NCBI GenBank assembly: GCA_013180625.2
Contig: SNVD02009719.1
Location: 248,001-312,000 of the forward strand
Direction of reading: 5' to 3'
From: Boswellia sacra
Taxonomy: Eukaryota; Streptophyta; Magnoliopsida; Sapindales; Burseraceae
Length of the DNA: 64,000 nucleotides
The notes under the pieces are model-generated. The model saw only the letters and a program-made list of their open reading frames with translations, was not told the DNA's origin and searched no databases. Below, piece after piece: positions 23,595-34,250 of this stretch; within the stretch, counting starts at the first letter, position 1, and every line of letters begins with the position of its first letter. The position numbers and the translations under genes were made by a program.

Positions 23595-25649
23595 ATGGCA
23601 GTAAACTTCTATCAATTCAGTAGCGGATTTGAGCCAAAAGTACCATGGAGAGTAAATGAGGTAAGCACTCCGAACATTGAACAACAACTTTCTGAGCTAA
23701 CCTCTCTTGTGGAAAACATGGCTGTAGGACATATGCAAAAATCTTATGAATGTGGGATATATTCTACGATGGAGCATCCAATCGACATGTATCCAACTTT
23801 ACAAGAAGAATATACGGAACAAGCCAATGCCATGGGTGGATTTCCAGGACAAACGAGGCAATGGTATGATCCTTTCTCTAGCACTTACAATGCTGGATGG
23901 GAAGATCAACATAATTTCAGTTACTGGAATCATCAACCAATCACTCCAAATGTGATACCAAATCGGCCACAAGGTTTCAATCAACCTAGAGTGCAGCAAC
24001 CATTTCAAATGCAACCACCACCAATGCCACATCCAGCACCGCAACCAGCTTCAAAAACTCAGGTATGTCACTCCAGGATATTGTTAATGCACTTGCCACT
24101 AACACAATGCAATTCCAGCAGGAAACTGGGGCAAGTATCCAAAACCTGGCAAATCAAATGGGACAATTGGCTACTAGCATGAGCAAATTCGAGGGCCAAT
24201 GCTCAGAAAAATTATCTTCTCAAACGGTGATCAATCCAAGAGAGAATGCTTGTGCGATAACTTTGCGAAGTGGAGAGCAAATTCGAAATGGAGAGCAAAT
24301 GGAAACTGGGGCAAGTATCCAAAACCTGACAAAGAAATCACAAACTGATGAAGGAGATGACACACTTCCACCATGAACAACACATCATCTTCTAAGGTAG
24401 ATCTTAAACTCAAATTCCTTCTTATGTTACTCCTCCACCATTTCCTAGCAGATTTGCAAAATTGAAGAAGGAGGAACAAGAACAAGAAATCCTGGAAACT
24501 TCTCACAAAATCGAGGTAAATATACCACTTCTGGATGCTATCGAGCAAGTACCTCATTATACAAAATGTCTCAAGGAGTTATGCACCAGCAAAAGAAAGT
24601 TAAAAAGAAATGAGAAAGTAAGTGTGGGGGAAGATGTTTCAGCTGTATTGCAAAGGAAAATTCCTCCAAAGTGCAAAGATCCAGGTACGTTCACCATGCC
24701 ATGCACCATTGGTAAAACCAAGTTTGAAAGAGTTATGTTAGATTTAGAAGCATCTATTAACATCATGCCATATTCTATTTATGCTTCTTTAAATCTTGGA
24801 CCTTTTGCGGAAATTGGTATTACCATTCAAATTGCTGATCGTTTTAATGCTTATACCAAAAGAGTTGTGGAAGATGTGCTTGTGCAGGTGAACCAATTGG
24901 TTTTTCCAGCAGACTTCTATGTCCTTAAAATAGAGGATGAGACATCTCCTAATCCAACACCGATTCTTTTAGGGAGGCCATTCTCGAAAACTGCTAGAAT
25001 CAAGATTGATGTTCATTATGGCACTTTGACCATAGAGTTTGATGGCAAGGTGATATGTTTTAATATTTTTGAGGAAATGAGGTACTCTAATGACTTACAT
25101 TCTGTTTTTGCAGTTGACGTTATTGATTATTTGCCACAACAATGTTTTGAGTTAACTCGCAAGAATGGAGTGGAAGTTGCCATTAGTGAACACATAGGGG
25201 CAGAAAATTCCAGAGAATCGAGGAAGTTGATACAAGTGTCTAAAGAAGTGGAGGAAGCTGTGGCAAGCTTGGATGAGACTATAGCTATCACCACAAATAG
25301 GTATGATGTTTCGTACATTGAATTGCCTTTATCTAATGAGAAACTTCTTCCTTCTGTGATGAAAGCACCTACCTTGGAGCTTAAGTCACTTCCAGATCAT
25401 TTGAATTATGGATTCTTGGGTGAGAATGATACTTTGCGAGTTACAGTGGAAATGGGCCTTGCACGAATACAAGAAGATAAACTCGTCCGAATACTTACAG
25501 ATCACAAAATAGCTATTGAGTGGACAATTGTTGAAATCCAAGGCCCATCCATATGCATTGACCGTATCTTGTTAGAAGAGGGATCCAAGCCCATTAGAGA
25601 AGCACAACAGAAATTGGATCCTCCCATGATGGAACCAACGTCGGGCTGA
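23595..25649 (+). pseudogene. Athila-like gag-protease region, broken
   Basis: Gag starts at the ATG at 23595. It includes ANAMGGFPGQ, YDPFSSTYNAGW and HNFSYWN, which are typical Athila gag C-terminal motifs, and then a Pro/Gln-rich segment. A frame change near 24060 leads to SLQDIVNALATNTMQFQQ and the conserved ENACAITLRSGEQ. A TGA near 24375 ends this part, and the protease frame is open from 24462 to 25649. The protease active site reads VMLDLEASINIMPYS, where the family normally has DLGAS, so the glycine after the catalytic Asp-Leu is replaced by Glu. LLGRPF follows as expected. The frame stops at PPMMEP, exactly where reverse transcriptase should begin. It encodes retroelement proteins, not a host protease. 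Confidence 0.87.
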
Positions 25650-25972
25650 GGACGTTAAACCAAGCGCTTATTGGGAGGCAACCCAATGTTTTTGAAAAAC
25701 AAAAAAAGAAGAAAAGAAAAATAAAATGAAGTAATAATGATCGATTTTTGTGTCTCGAGGAGATTCCTTTCGTAGGCCATCAAATTGATCAGGTTTTATC
25801 TCTCTTTGATCAGGCAACCCAATGTTTTTAATGAGGCAACTATAGTCTAACACCACTTTTCAATTCATTATATATTTGTATTTCTTTTCTAAGGTTTTTA
25901 TCCCACTGGATTTTTCCTTAGTAAAGTTAAATACAGTTATTTAAAAATTGGTGAAACTCCAAGGGAAAGTAT

Positions 25973-28019
25973 TGTATACATGTGGCGTTTCACAATTCTG
26001 TAAATTCGACATCAATTGAACTTGACATAAGAAATCACACATGGCGTTTGGTGGCAATCAATTTCTCCATCACGAGCCATTTGTATTTGAACCTGTTGAA
26101 TTGCAATTGGAAGGATAGGCAACCATGGTGCGTATAAATAGAAGTGCGTCTTGTTATTTGCTTGTACCAAATTAAGAGTAATAAAAAGCTCTCGTTTTCT
26201 CTCTTCCTCTTACAAATCTTTTACTTTCAATTTGGGATAATGTTACAAACCTCCTCACCTTTTGGCTTAATGTCACCTATATAGACCATTTACACTTTTA
26301 CCCAAACTTATACCGGATGTTTTCAAAAATCCATCACATACTACTCTTATATTAACTTATCATTAGATACGGGTAAATAAGTTGATTTTGAAGTGGTAAA
26401 TTATTCATTTACTCAGATATAGTAACATCAAACAGAAATACAAAATATTAAACTATTAGTACTCCAATTCAACATTTTACTTGAATTAATTAATCAGAAT
26501 TATCAAAAATAACAAAAATTAAAATTAAAACTTGCAACAGAGAAGAGACACAAACATATTCATCTTTGTCCTCGCCACTCACCACCTAATTGTCATCTCT
26601 CTTCTTCTTTGCTTGCCATGACTAACAACAAAGAGAACGCCAGAAACAACGACAACGATCACCATGAAATCAACCGAAAGCAAAAAAACAACGGCAACAA
26701 CAACAACCCAAATGACCAAATCTCCTAAAAAAATCAATTACCAAGATCTCCAAATCTCCTACAGAATTAAACCCAAAATCAAATTCCCAACCCAAAATTA
26801 ACAACCAATTACCAAAATCATTTAGAAACCCAAAATCAAATATACATCACAAAATTAACAACCTCTACAAATAACAAACAACTTAGAATCAGTGTGCAAC
26901 CTGGCAGTGGGTGTGATCGCATGACTTGACAATAGCAATAGTCCATGACATTATCCCCTTAAACAATCCTGATAATTCGACTCCTTTCCAGTATAAATTG
27001 AGACCATAGCTGTGGGAAAGCTTTTCTTCTCTGCTTTCCTCCAAGTAATCTTGGTGACCTAGAAACCTGAACAACCCAAAAGCAAAAACTCAATTCCAGG
27101 TAAAATCTTTTGATAATAAATCATTAAAGAAGTGCAATACTGAAAAGCCATACAAGTGTATATATATATATATATATAATCAAATACCATTTATATGAAT
27201 ACCCAAATATAATCAAATCACAAAATATACCATTTGGTTACTAATGCTAATACTTTGATTGTGATTCATCGAAGAACAAGAGGAATTTGGGAATTAGGGA
27301 TTTGGGTTCTTAATTTAGGTATTGAGGAAGAAGAATAGAGGAGGACTGGTGGAGGTCCGAGGAAAAGGTGGTGGTGGCTTTGTGAAACTTGGAGGAGGAG
27401 AAGATTCTAAAGGAGATTGAGGACAAGGAAGTGGCTAGGCTGGTTGCTGGTGAGTGGATGTGGCGAAGTATGCAGAGGGAGCCATGGCTAGGGTATTATA
27501 ATTCACAATTTTCTAGCCAGCAATTTTTGTTTATTTTCTAATTGTTTTGTTTGGTTAATTTTTATTTAAGCATTTGTTATAATTTCTAGCTAACAAAGTT
27601 GTTTAAGATTTTATTGATTTTATTTTTATTAATTTTTGTCAGACATTTTAATTATGAGTTATTTTACTTATTGAAATTTTTAAAATTGGACATACGGAAG
27701 TTTTCATATATATATATATTTTTTTGTATTTTTTAGATATTTATTAATTTGTGTCATATTTAATGTAAAGAAAAACTTGGGTCAAGAGCATTGCAATAAT
27801 TTTAGAATATTTGGAGGGAAAGATGATATCATCTAACAGTTAAGTGGAGAGATTTATGATGTTTTTTAAAAAATATAGAAATTAAATTTTTAAAAAAATA
27901 TAAACTATTCATATTGTTGATATTAAACACAAAATAGGAGAGGTTAATTACATTATCCTCTTTTAATTTTCCCTCCTCACCCCAAAACTTTTGTTACTTT
28001 ATTTAGTTTATTTATTTCA
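25973..28019 (+). repeat. 3' LTR of copia-2, split by a MULE
   Basis: The first 261 bases (25973-26233) follow the polypurine tract AAGGGAAAG and align with the 5' LTR start to CTTTCAATTT. The rest (27970-28019, from CTCACCCCAAAACTTTTG to TTATTTCA) aligns with the 5' LTR end. Together they give about 311 bp against 304 bp for the 5' LTR. The MULE at 26234-27960 separates the two pieces. Confidence 0.9.
26234..27960. mobile_element. Mutator-like element (MULE), 1.7 kb, in the copia-2 3' LTR
   Basis: Left end GGGATAATGTTACAAACCTC and reverse complement of the right end GAGGATAATGTAATTAACCT align for 40 bases or more. Flanking nonamers TTTCAATTT (26225-26233) and TTTTAATTT (27961-27969) form a 9-bp target-site duplication with one change, as expected for Mutator. 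The empty site can be reconstructed from the 5' LTR of copia-2, which independently proves the insertion. The interior has no transposase. It includes a stretch at 26560-27480 with CAACAACGGC-type and GGTGGTGGAGG-type sequence that is less AT-rich than the ends and may have been captured from elsewhere. Confidence 0.88.
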
Positions 28020-28530
28020 GATTTATCATTTGGGCCGTTACCAGATGATTAAAGCTATTCAAATCCTCAAGTTGTTTAGTGGGATTTATTATTTAACTAC
28101 CTTCTAAATTTTAATGATCAGAAAAATCTTTTCTCATCTTGTACTGTATCTAAGCTATTCAATGTGGTAGAATTTTGTGTCAAACACAAGTAACTCCTTT
28201 TTCGCATTTAGCCATGCAATTGATTGTGGTCTTATGTATAACAGCAATTGAATCTAATCTCAAAAGCAGTCCAAAACATTAATTTCAGTAACATTTCTAG
28301 GAAATTACAAGCTTTAATTTATATTACAACTCACCACCCATCTATTATTACTGTATTAAATATACACATCATATATCAAACTAGAAATTAACATCATAAA
28401 ACCTCTCAGCTCAGCTCGGACTCGGATTCATCCAGAGCGGCAACAAATGCAAATATATTAATCATCATCATAACTCTCAACTAATTAATTAATTAAGTAA
28501 TTGATTAATTTTGGACACAAACTTTCCCAA
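28020..28530. other. 3' flank of the patatin-like gene
   Basis: AT-rich, probably containing the 3' UTR of the minus-strand gene. No separate feature was recognised. Confidence 0.5.
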
Positions 28531-30550
28531 TTAGCTGGAAGAAGATAGAGTTGACAAGGTTGTAGCAGATGATGTTCTTGGTGTGGGAAATGCATGCTTT
28601 AACACAACAGTTGGGAGAATGCTTGTTTTTCTCCTCTCTTGCTCTTTGATTAATTCACCTGCAAACAACTCCAGCTTGTCCAAGTTTGTGCTCTCCACCA
28701 TCTTTTTTCCTTGGAAGAGTATAGATTCATAAGTTTTCTGAGATAACATTTCTTCAATTGCACAAATTATTTCTAGTTTTTTGTTGGATTTCAATGCACT
28801 CTCCAATCTCCCTTGCTGATTTTTGGCTAAGATGCCATTTGTCTGCAATTTATAAAAAAAATATATATATAAATATATATATAAAGATACAATTATTGAC
28901 TTTGATTTTAAAGTTGAAGATGAACAATAAAAAGGGTTTGATGTGCGGAAGGGCATAATGAATACCTGAATCCGAGCATAAGTGCTTGTCCCACGTTGAG
29001 CAAAAGCCATTGAAACAGCTTGATCAACCTATCAAAATAAAAATATAATGAATTAAATCAATTAGAAACAGGACAAGGAAGGACGTTTCTTCTATTAAAG
29101 ATTCGAATTCTTCATTGTCTAGATATATAAAAATAATTTCATAAAAACAAAAAAGCCGTTGCTTCCATTTCCATATATTATATAACAGTGTTAGGTGAAA
29201 CTTTTATGATGGTCACCCCAACCACCATACATTTAAGTACTTTTATACAGTGTCCTCTTTAGTAATTAGCTTATTGGACCATCGCCGTTCAATTCAATTG
29301 CCACGTACTTTTAATTTAATAGATTAAAAATTCTCCTCCCGAAGATCACAAAATTACTAAAAATATTTTTAATTAAAAAATTGTAATTTTTTAAATCTCA
29401 AAAAACTCAAATCTATGTGAAAAACTACTTTTGGAAACATCAAAAAATTGTTTTCAATGTTAAACTTACTAAAATTAATGATTTTAAAATTATCTCTAGA
29501 AACTCTTTTGCAAAACATCAAAATGTTTTTGTATATTTGTTTTGAGAAACAAAAATTGTTTTTAATTATTTAAAAAGGAAAAAAAGGAAGCAATAATTTT
29601 ACCATATCTGAAGCTCCTTCGCCGGCGATCCTAACGAATTGTGACGGCAACAATCTCTCTTTGGCTCCGACGCCGAAGTCCGCTGCCTCTCCGTTACCAA
29701 GAGACACGACGACCAGATCCTCAACGCCGTTACAAAACGGAAACTCCTGCTTGTTATTCAACACGTGGGTAATAGCCGCCGCCGTCGGATTGTTCATCGC
29801 AATGGCCCCATCGACGGCCACGATCTTCGTCTTCTGGTCAACCGACTTCATCTCCACGGCACCCATCGCCACGGGGTCCGCAGCCGTGGCCAGACACACG
29901 TCCCTCATCTTGAAATCGTAGCCGTCCATTTCCAAAGCGTCAGCGCGGGAAAACAAGAACGGCGCGCACGTGGAGAGATCGTAGCTCGTGATCAAGACCG
30001 GCTTCACAGTGTCCTTCAACGTGTGCTCACCAAAAGTCTTCCGCATCAACTTCTCCGCCTTGGCCGACCGGAGACACCGCTGCAGAATCCCACCACCACC
30101 AGACCGGAAAAGCTTCCGGCGATTCTCGGTGAGAAAAGCAAGCGCCTGCTCCGCCGTAAACATGGGAAAACCGTCCTTCCCACGAGTAAAAAGCAACGCG
30201 GCGAGGATCCCTCCGGCGCCGGAGCCGGCCACAACGTCGAAGTAGTCGGAAATACGGGCATTTGGGTTGCCAGATTTTTTACAAAGGAATGACTCCAAGT
30301 GGGCGAGTGACTTCCCGGCAAGAATACCGTCGGTGGCTCCGCCTCCGTCAATGGAAAGGATTCTAACCGTCCCACTGACAACTCTGTTGTTGCAGTTGGT
30401 CTGCTGGATTGGATTATTGCACATGGAAAGCTTGTTAGGCTGATCGTAGCCAAAAAGAAACTTGTTCTCAAGAATTGAGAAGATTTCATAGCTTAGCTTA
30501 TCCATGTCAAAGTTAGAGTCAAGCATGGGAGATACAGGTACCGCCGCCAT
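28531..30550 (-). CDS. Patatin-like protein, pPLAIII class (GxGxG type), three exons
   Basis: Coding exons on the minus strand are 30550-29603, 29028-28966 and 28842-28531. All four splice borders are GT/AG and the joins keep frame, giving 440 residues. The protein begins MAAVPVSPMLDSNFDMDKLS and has a patatin domain from about residue 62. The anion-binding loop is DGGGATDG (68-75), where lipid acyl hydrolases have DGGGxRG. The elbow is GSGAG (109-113), where a GxSxG serine would be; catalytic Ser is therefore Gly. The Asp motif DGA is kept (247-249). The GxGxG elbow is the known hallmark of plant pPLAIII proteins (Arabidopsis PLP6-9), which affect cell elongation and lipid content. Conserved AAAITHVLNNKQEFPF confirms the class. 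The start was chosen because it precedes the conserved DKLSYEIFSILE block and follows a TATA box by about 100 bases. It appears intact; function is inferred from the family. Confidence 0.93.
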
Positions 30551-30650
30551 AACTTTTGAAGAAGAAGTGAAGTTAATACAAGTTTAAAATGAAGTGATCT
30601 AAAAGAGAATTGTTGAACAAGGAGATGAAGAGGGAGAAGCGAAGGAGTTG

Positions 30651-30660
30651 TTATATATAC
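30651..30660 (-). promoter_or_regulatory. Probable TATA box of the patatin-like gene
   Basis: On the minus strand the sequence reads GTATATATAA, about 100 bases before the start codon at 30550. This leaves room for a leader of some 70 bases, which is purine-rich on the plus strand. Confidence 0.6.
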
Positions 30661-33600
30661 AGAGTGCTTGCTCGTGGAGTAATTGTTTAATAAATAGTGT
30701 CAGTGTAAACATCAAGGAACATTCCTTGCTTTGCCGATTAATCGCCGATTAGAAACCATGTTGCGTCAGTCTTCTTTATTTTTATTTTGTTACGTAGTAC
30801 GTACATTCCCTTATCCTTTGCCTTTTTTTTTTTTTTTTGGTTTATTGTTATTATTTTTTTACTGGCTCTCTCTTTAATTTAAAGTATCGGTAATTAAAAA
30901 TTGAAAATGAGATAAATAACCACTACCACCTTTCTTTTGTAATATTTTTTTATGCTTTCATTCAATTTTATTTCCCTCCTTGGGACATCATTCATTGCAT
31001 AGTATCATCGACTCTCTATGGGCATGCCTCTGTGTCTTTTGCATTCATCAACTTCTGCTTCATTTAACTTTATTACGTAATTGAGCATATTAAAATAGGA
31101 TATCGTACCATGGGTTTCTTTTTAAATTATTATTAAAGGATCAAGATTCTCCTAATTTATTAATCCATAACGATATGATAGATAGATGGTTAACAAAACG
31201 TAACGTAACTAAAGAGAAAAGAAAATATAATAAATTTTAAATCACTAATAAAGAATAAATTTTATAATACGAAGTTGATAAAAAACAGAGACTAAATAAC
31301 CCTTATAAATGGAGGACTTAACTCTTTTTTAAAGAAATTAGAAGTAACAAAATTAAATCTGGAGCCTAATCATGCGTACGTCTAATGTAAATGCTTGATA
31401 TATCCTTAATTAAGAGATATTAAATAAAACACTTAGCTGATCTAGTCTTAAATTTAACAATAACATTTAGAATATGAAAATTAAATGTTCCGAATAAATA
31501 ATAAATAAATAAAACGTGCAACACCATGCGTTTCGTATACATTGTACATTGCAGCTTACTCTTTGAATCAAATGACTTTCGCGGAAAGGAGTGAAGAAGC
31601 CACTGCATCATGTATTGTATATTGCTCTTGAGGCACTATTTGCATGCAAACAAAATCCGACCCATTCAGAATTTTTTTTTATTATAAATTTCATCATATC
31701 CAGAATGAAAAAACATTATTTCCGTAATCCAATTTTACACTTAAATAATAAAAAAAATAAAAATGAAAAACAGCTGGAAACAAATGTTAAAAGGATCATG
31801 GAAGATATTGCTTTCTTTTTCATAATTATTTATTTTTTAAACATCCGACAAACATGTAAAAATGAACTTGGCTATCAATACTATGTACCTTATAAAAGCT
31901 TTGACTGTGATGGTCAGAAACTAAATCTTTGTAGGACCTTCTAAGATGTGGTTGTTGCTACTATTCCTTCCTTTTCCTCTGCTTCTCTTTCTCCCAAAAA
32001 AGACATTCAAGTATGTTCATATCTTGATAATCACCATATATATTATAATTTTCATTTTTTTTATTTTCACTTCGAATGGAAACAAACTCCATCCATACCA
32101 TACGTTATCGATTTTATTTATATCTAGAGACAAAGATAGTGAAGCCAAAAAGGACAAAAAGTAGTATATAATGTTATATATTAACTCATTATTTACTTAA
32201 AAAATTGCTGGTAAAATACATGTAAGAAAACATTGGGAATTTCTGTTTTGTAATGTTAAGTCAATTTTTTAGTCAAACTAATTAACCATTTTGTAAAAAT
32301 ATTTGAAAGAGAAATGAGAGATTGGAGAAATTAAAGATGGATAACTAAATAATTTTAGAGCGTGTTTATTTTGACTTATTTACTAGTAAAATATATTTTT
32401 TAATACTATAAGTATTTTATTTTTATTTTTTAATTTTTGTGTGTTTGGTTGTCATTTAAGAAAAATGGATGAGTGATTTTATGTTTAATAGGATAAGTTC
32501 ATAATTATGGGTTTTTCAATAACCCACTTTTCAGTTTTTTAAAGTTTTAGAATACTCCCCTATTTATTTTGAAAATTTTAACTTGTTCTTCTTTTGTAGT
32601 AAAACTTTTATTAGTCATTCAATAGTAAAAGTAATTGTATATTTATCCAACCATACAACCAATAATTGTTTAAAAAAAAAGTTTTACTTTTACAAGCTTA
32701 ATAACTAATTAGTACACAAGATCAGAAATTCCTTCTAGTTACAATAAAATATACAATTAATAATGCGTTATAGTATTTCTATTTCTATTTTGTAGTATTT
32801 AACTCAAATAATTAAATACTTTCTAAGGAAGTCTGTAAATAGGTTTTTAAGAGGAAAAAAAAAGGTTTAGGATATTATATAATAAAAAGATTTCTAATAA
32901 ACAGCCATTATGAGGTCTAAGTAAAATATTTAGATTCATAAGTTTTTGAAATTAACACTTTGACCCTTATATTAATGGGTTAGTTAGTTGTAGGAATGTC
33001 AATGTTAATTTACGTTAAAATGAGTTCATGTAAATATCTCTCCATAATATAAGATAATATTATTCAATTTCAATTTAATCGAAGACACTCTCCAAAAGTT
33101 CTAGCCTTTAATAAAATTTTTGGAAATGTTTCACAGAATTTTAGAAACATAGATATAAAAATTTATTTATACTCAAATGTTCAATTCCATAGATACGTAA
33201 TTTTTAGTCCAAATGCTTGCTTATTGGTAAGAGTACGTAATTTTCAGTCAAAATGCTTGCTTATAGGCTGAGTGAATTTAGAAGGTTAATAGCAACCTCC
33301 CATGGAAGAGTTTCACCAAATCTTTGTCCTACAAAGATTTAAGAAATGTACATAAATATTAAAATTCAAGAATAACATAGAAATATTAATATTAAAGACA
33401 ACAAATAAATAAAAAAAGATGGAGCTACTCGTACCCAAATTTTTACTTTGTGAACCTTTTTTTTTCTTAGAACTTTTATTTAACACGATACTCATAAAAC
33501 AAGTTACTTTTACATAAAATAAACTTCTATTACTTCTGAAATTTTTATTAAGTAATTTACTTCCCTTATAAGATATATAAAATAAACGTTTGAAGCAATC

Positions 33601-34063
33601 CAAATTGACATCAAATTAAATTATAGAATTCCTTGCTTTAGATATACAAATTTGAAGACAAACAAAAAAAAAAAATCATTAATATATAGAGCTAGATATG
33701 AGGGTGCAAAGAGCAAGCAAGAACCGGCAAACATTAATTGCCAAGAAGTTTGATAGGATGCAATAGAATGGAAAGAAACATTATAATGAGAAAAGCAGAT
33801 AGGGAATTAGGTCAATTAAAATTTGGCTGATTAAATATTCAAGTGATTATCTTCTTAAAATTGTTTCTTGTTAGGTTTAGGGTTTGAGATGTATGAGAAG
33901 AATGCAAATAAAGATGATGATGAATGGGAAAATTGATAATGAAATTAATAATAAAATAAAATAAAAATTAATATAATTAATTGGGTTTACTTTTGAAAAA
34001 ATAATGGGTTTATGGGGCAAAAGTATTATTTTTAGTATTTGATCAGTTTAAAATAAGTAATTG
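30661..34063. other. AT-rich spacer, upstream of the patatin-like gene
   Basis: The first part must hold the promoter of the minus-strand gene, but no specific motif was identified. A T-rich run is at 30822-30839. Open frames at 31591-32164 and 33313-33603 are composed of Lys/Asn/Phe/Ile-rich sequence typical of random AT-rich DNA and are not called. Confidence 0.5.
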
Positions 34064-34242
34064 TAGAAGTGGATATCTATCGGTTCAGTTTGGATCAATC
34101 GGGTATACATACACAAACCGATACTCTTCGGGTCATCTTAATTATACCCCACATGGGGTCTATAAAGCATAAAACTGACTCAATCCAACTTGGGTTGGGT
34201 ATACTCCAGTCGGATCAGGTTAGTTAAAAATGTCCACCCCTT
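34064..34242. mobile_element. Small hAT MITE, about 179 bp
   Basis: Left end TAGAAGTGGATATC and reverse complement of the right end AAGGGGTGGACATT. It is flanked by a perfect 8-bp direct repeat, AGTAATTG (34056-34063 and 34243-34250). The interior has GGGTCATC and TTGGGTTGGGTATAC repeats of the kind found near hAT ends. It has no coding capacity. Confidence 0.75.
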
Positions 34243-34250
34243 AGTAATTG

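Larger units (their letters stand above)
22069..25740 (+). mobile_element. Truncated Athila-like Ty3/gypsy element
   Basis: A 1.4-kb LTR, a tRNA-Asp-type primer-binding site and Athila-like gag and protease are followed at 25640 by the typical post-pol sequence (GGACGTTAAACCAAGCGC, GGGAGGCAACCCAA). Reverse transcriptase, RNase H, integrase and the 3' LTR are missing. Copia-2 sequence resumes by about 25815, so the right boundary lies somewhere between 25720 and 25815. It was inserted into copia-2 pol, and a later deletion probably removed the element's 3' end together with copia-2 RNase H. Confidence 0.85.
14447..28019 (+). mobile_element. Old Ty1/copia element (copia-2) split by nested insertions
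   Basis: Related to copia-1 in gag, pol, primer-binding region and polypurine tract, but with different LTRs (304 bp, starting TGTATACATGTGGCG). Its own sequence is found at 14447-18628, 21738-22068, about 25815-26233 and 27970-28019. The gaps are filled by a hAT element, an Athila-like element and a MULE. Gag and pol carry many stops and frameshifts. RNase H is missing, apparently lost with the deletion that removed the 3' part of the Athila element. I could not confirm a target-site duplication for this element. Confidence 0.9.

Noticed and set aside
24462..25649. 395-residue open frame as a host aspartic protease gene
   Set aside because: Motifs, neighbours and the tRNA-Asp primer site identify it as the protease part of an Athila-type retroelement.
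14400..28030. A perfect target-site duplication for copia-2
   Set aside because: Flanks GGTTTTAT and GATTTATC do not match well enough; similar GATTT after copia-1 appears to be coincidence.
29661..30489. Long open frames on the plus strand and in other frames across the patatin-like exon
   Set aside because: They are shadows of the GC-richer coding exon; the minus-strand frame has the conserved patatin motifs and correct splice sites.
31591..32164. Two adjacent open frames rich in Lys, Asn, Phe and Ile
   Set aside because: Composition is that of random AT-rich DNA; no domain or splice model.
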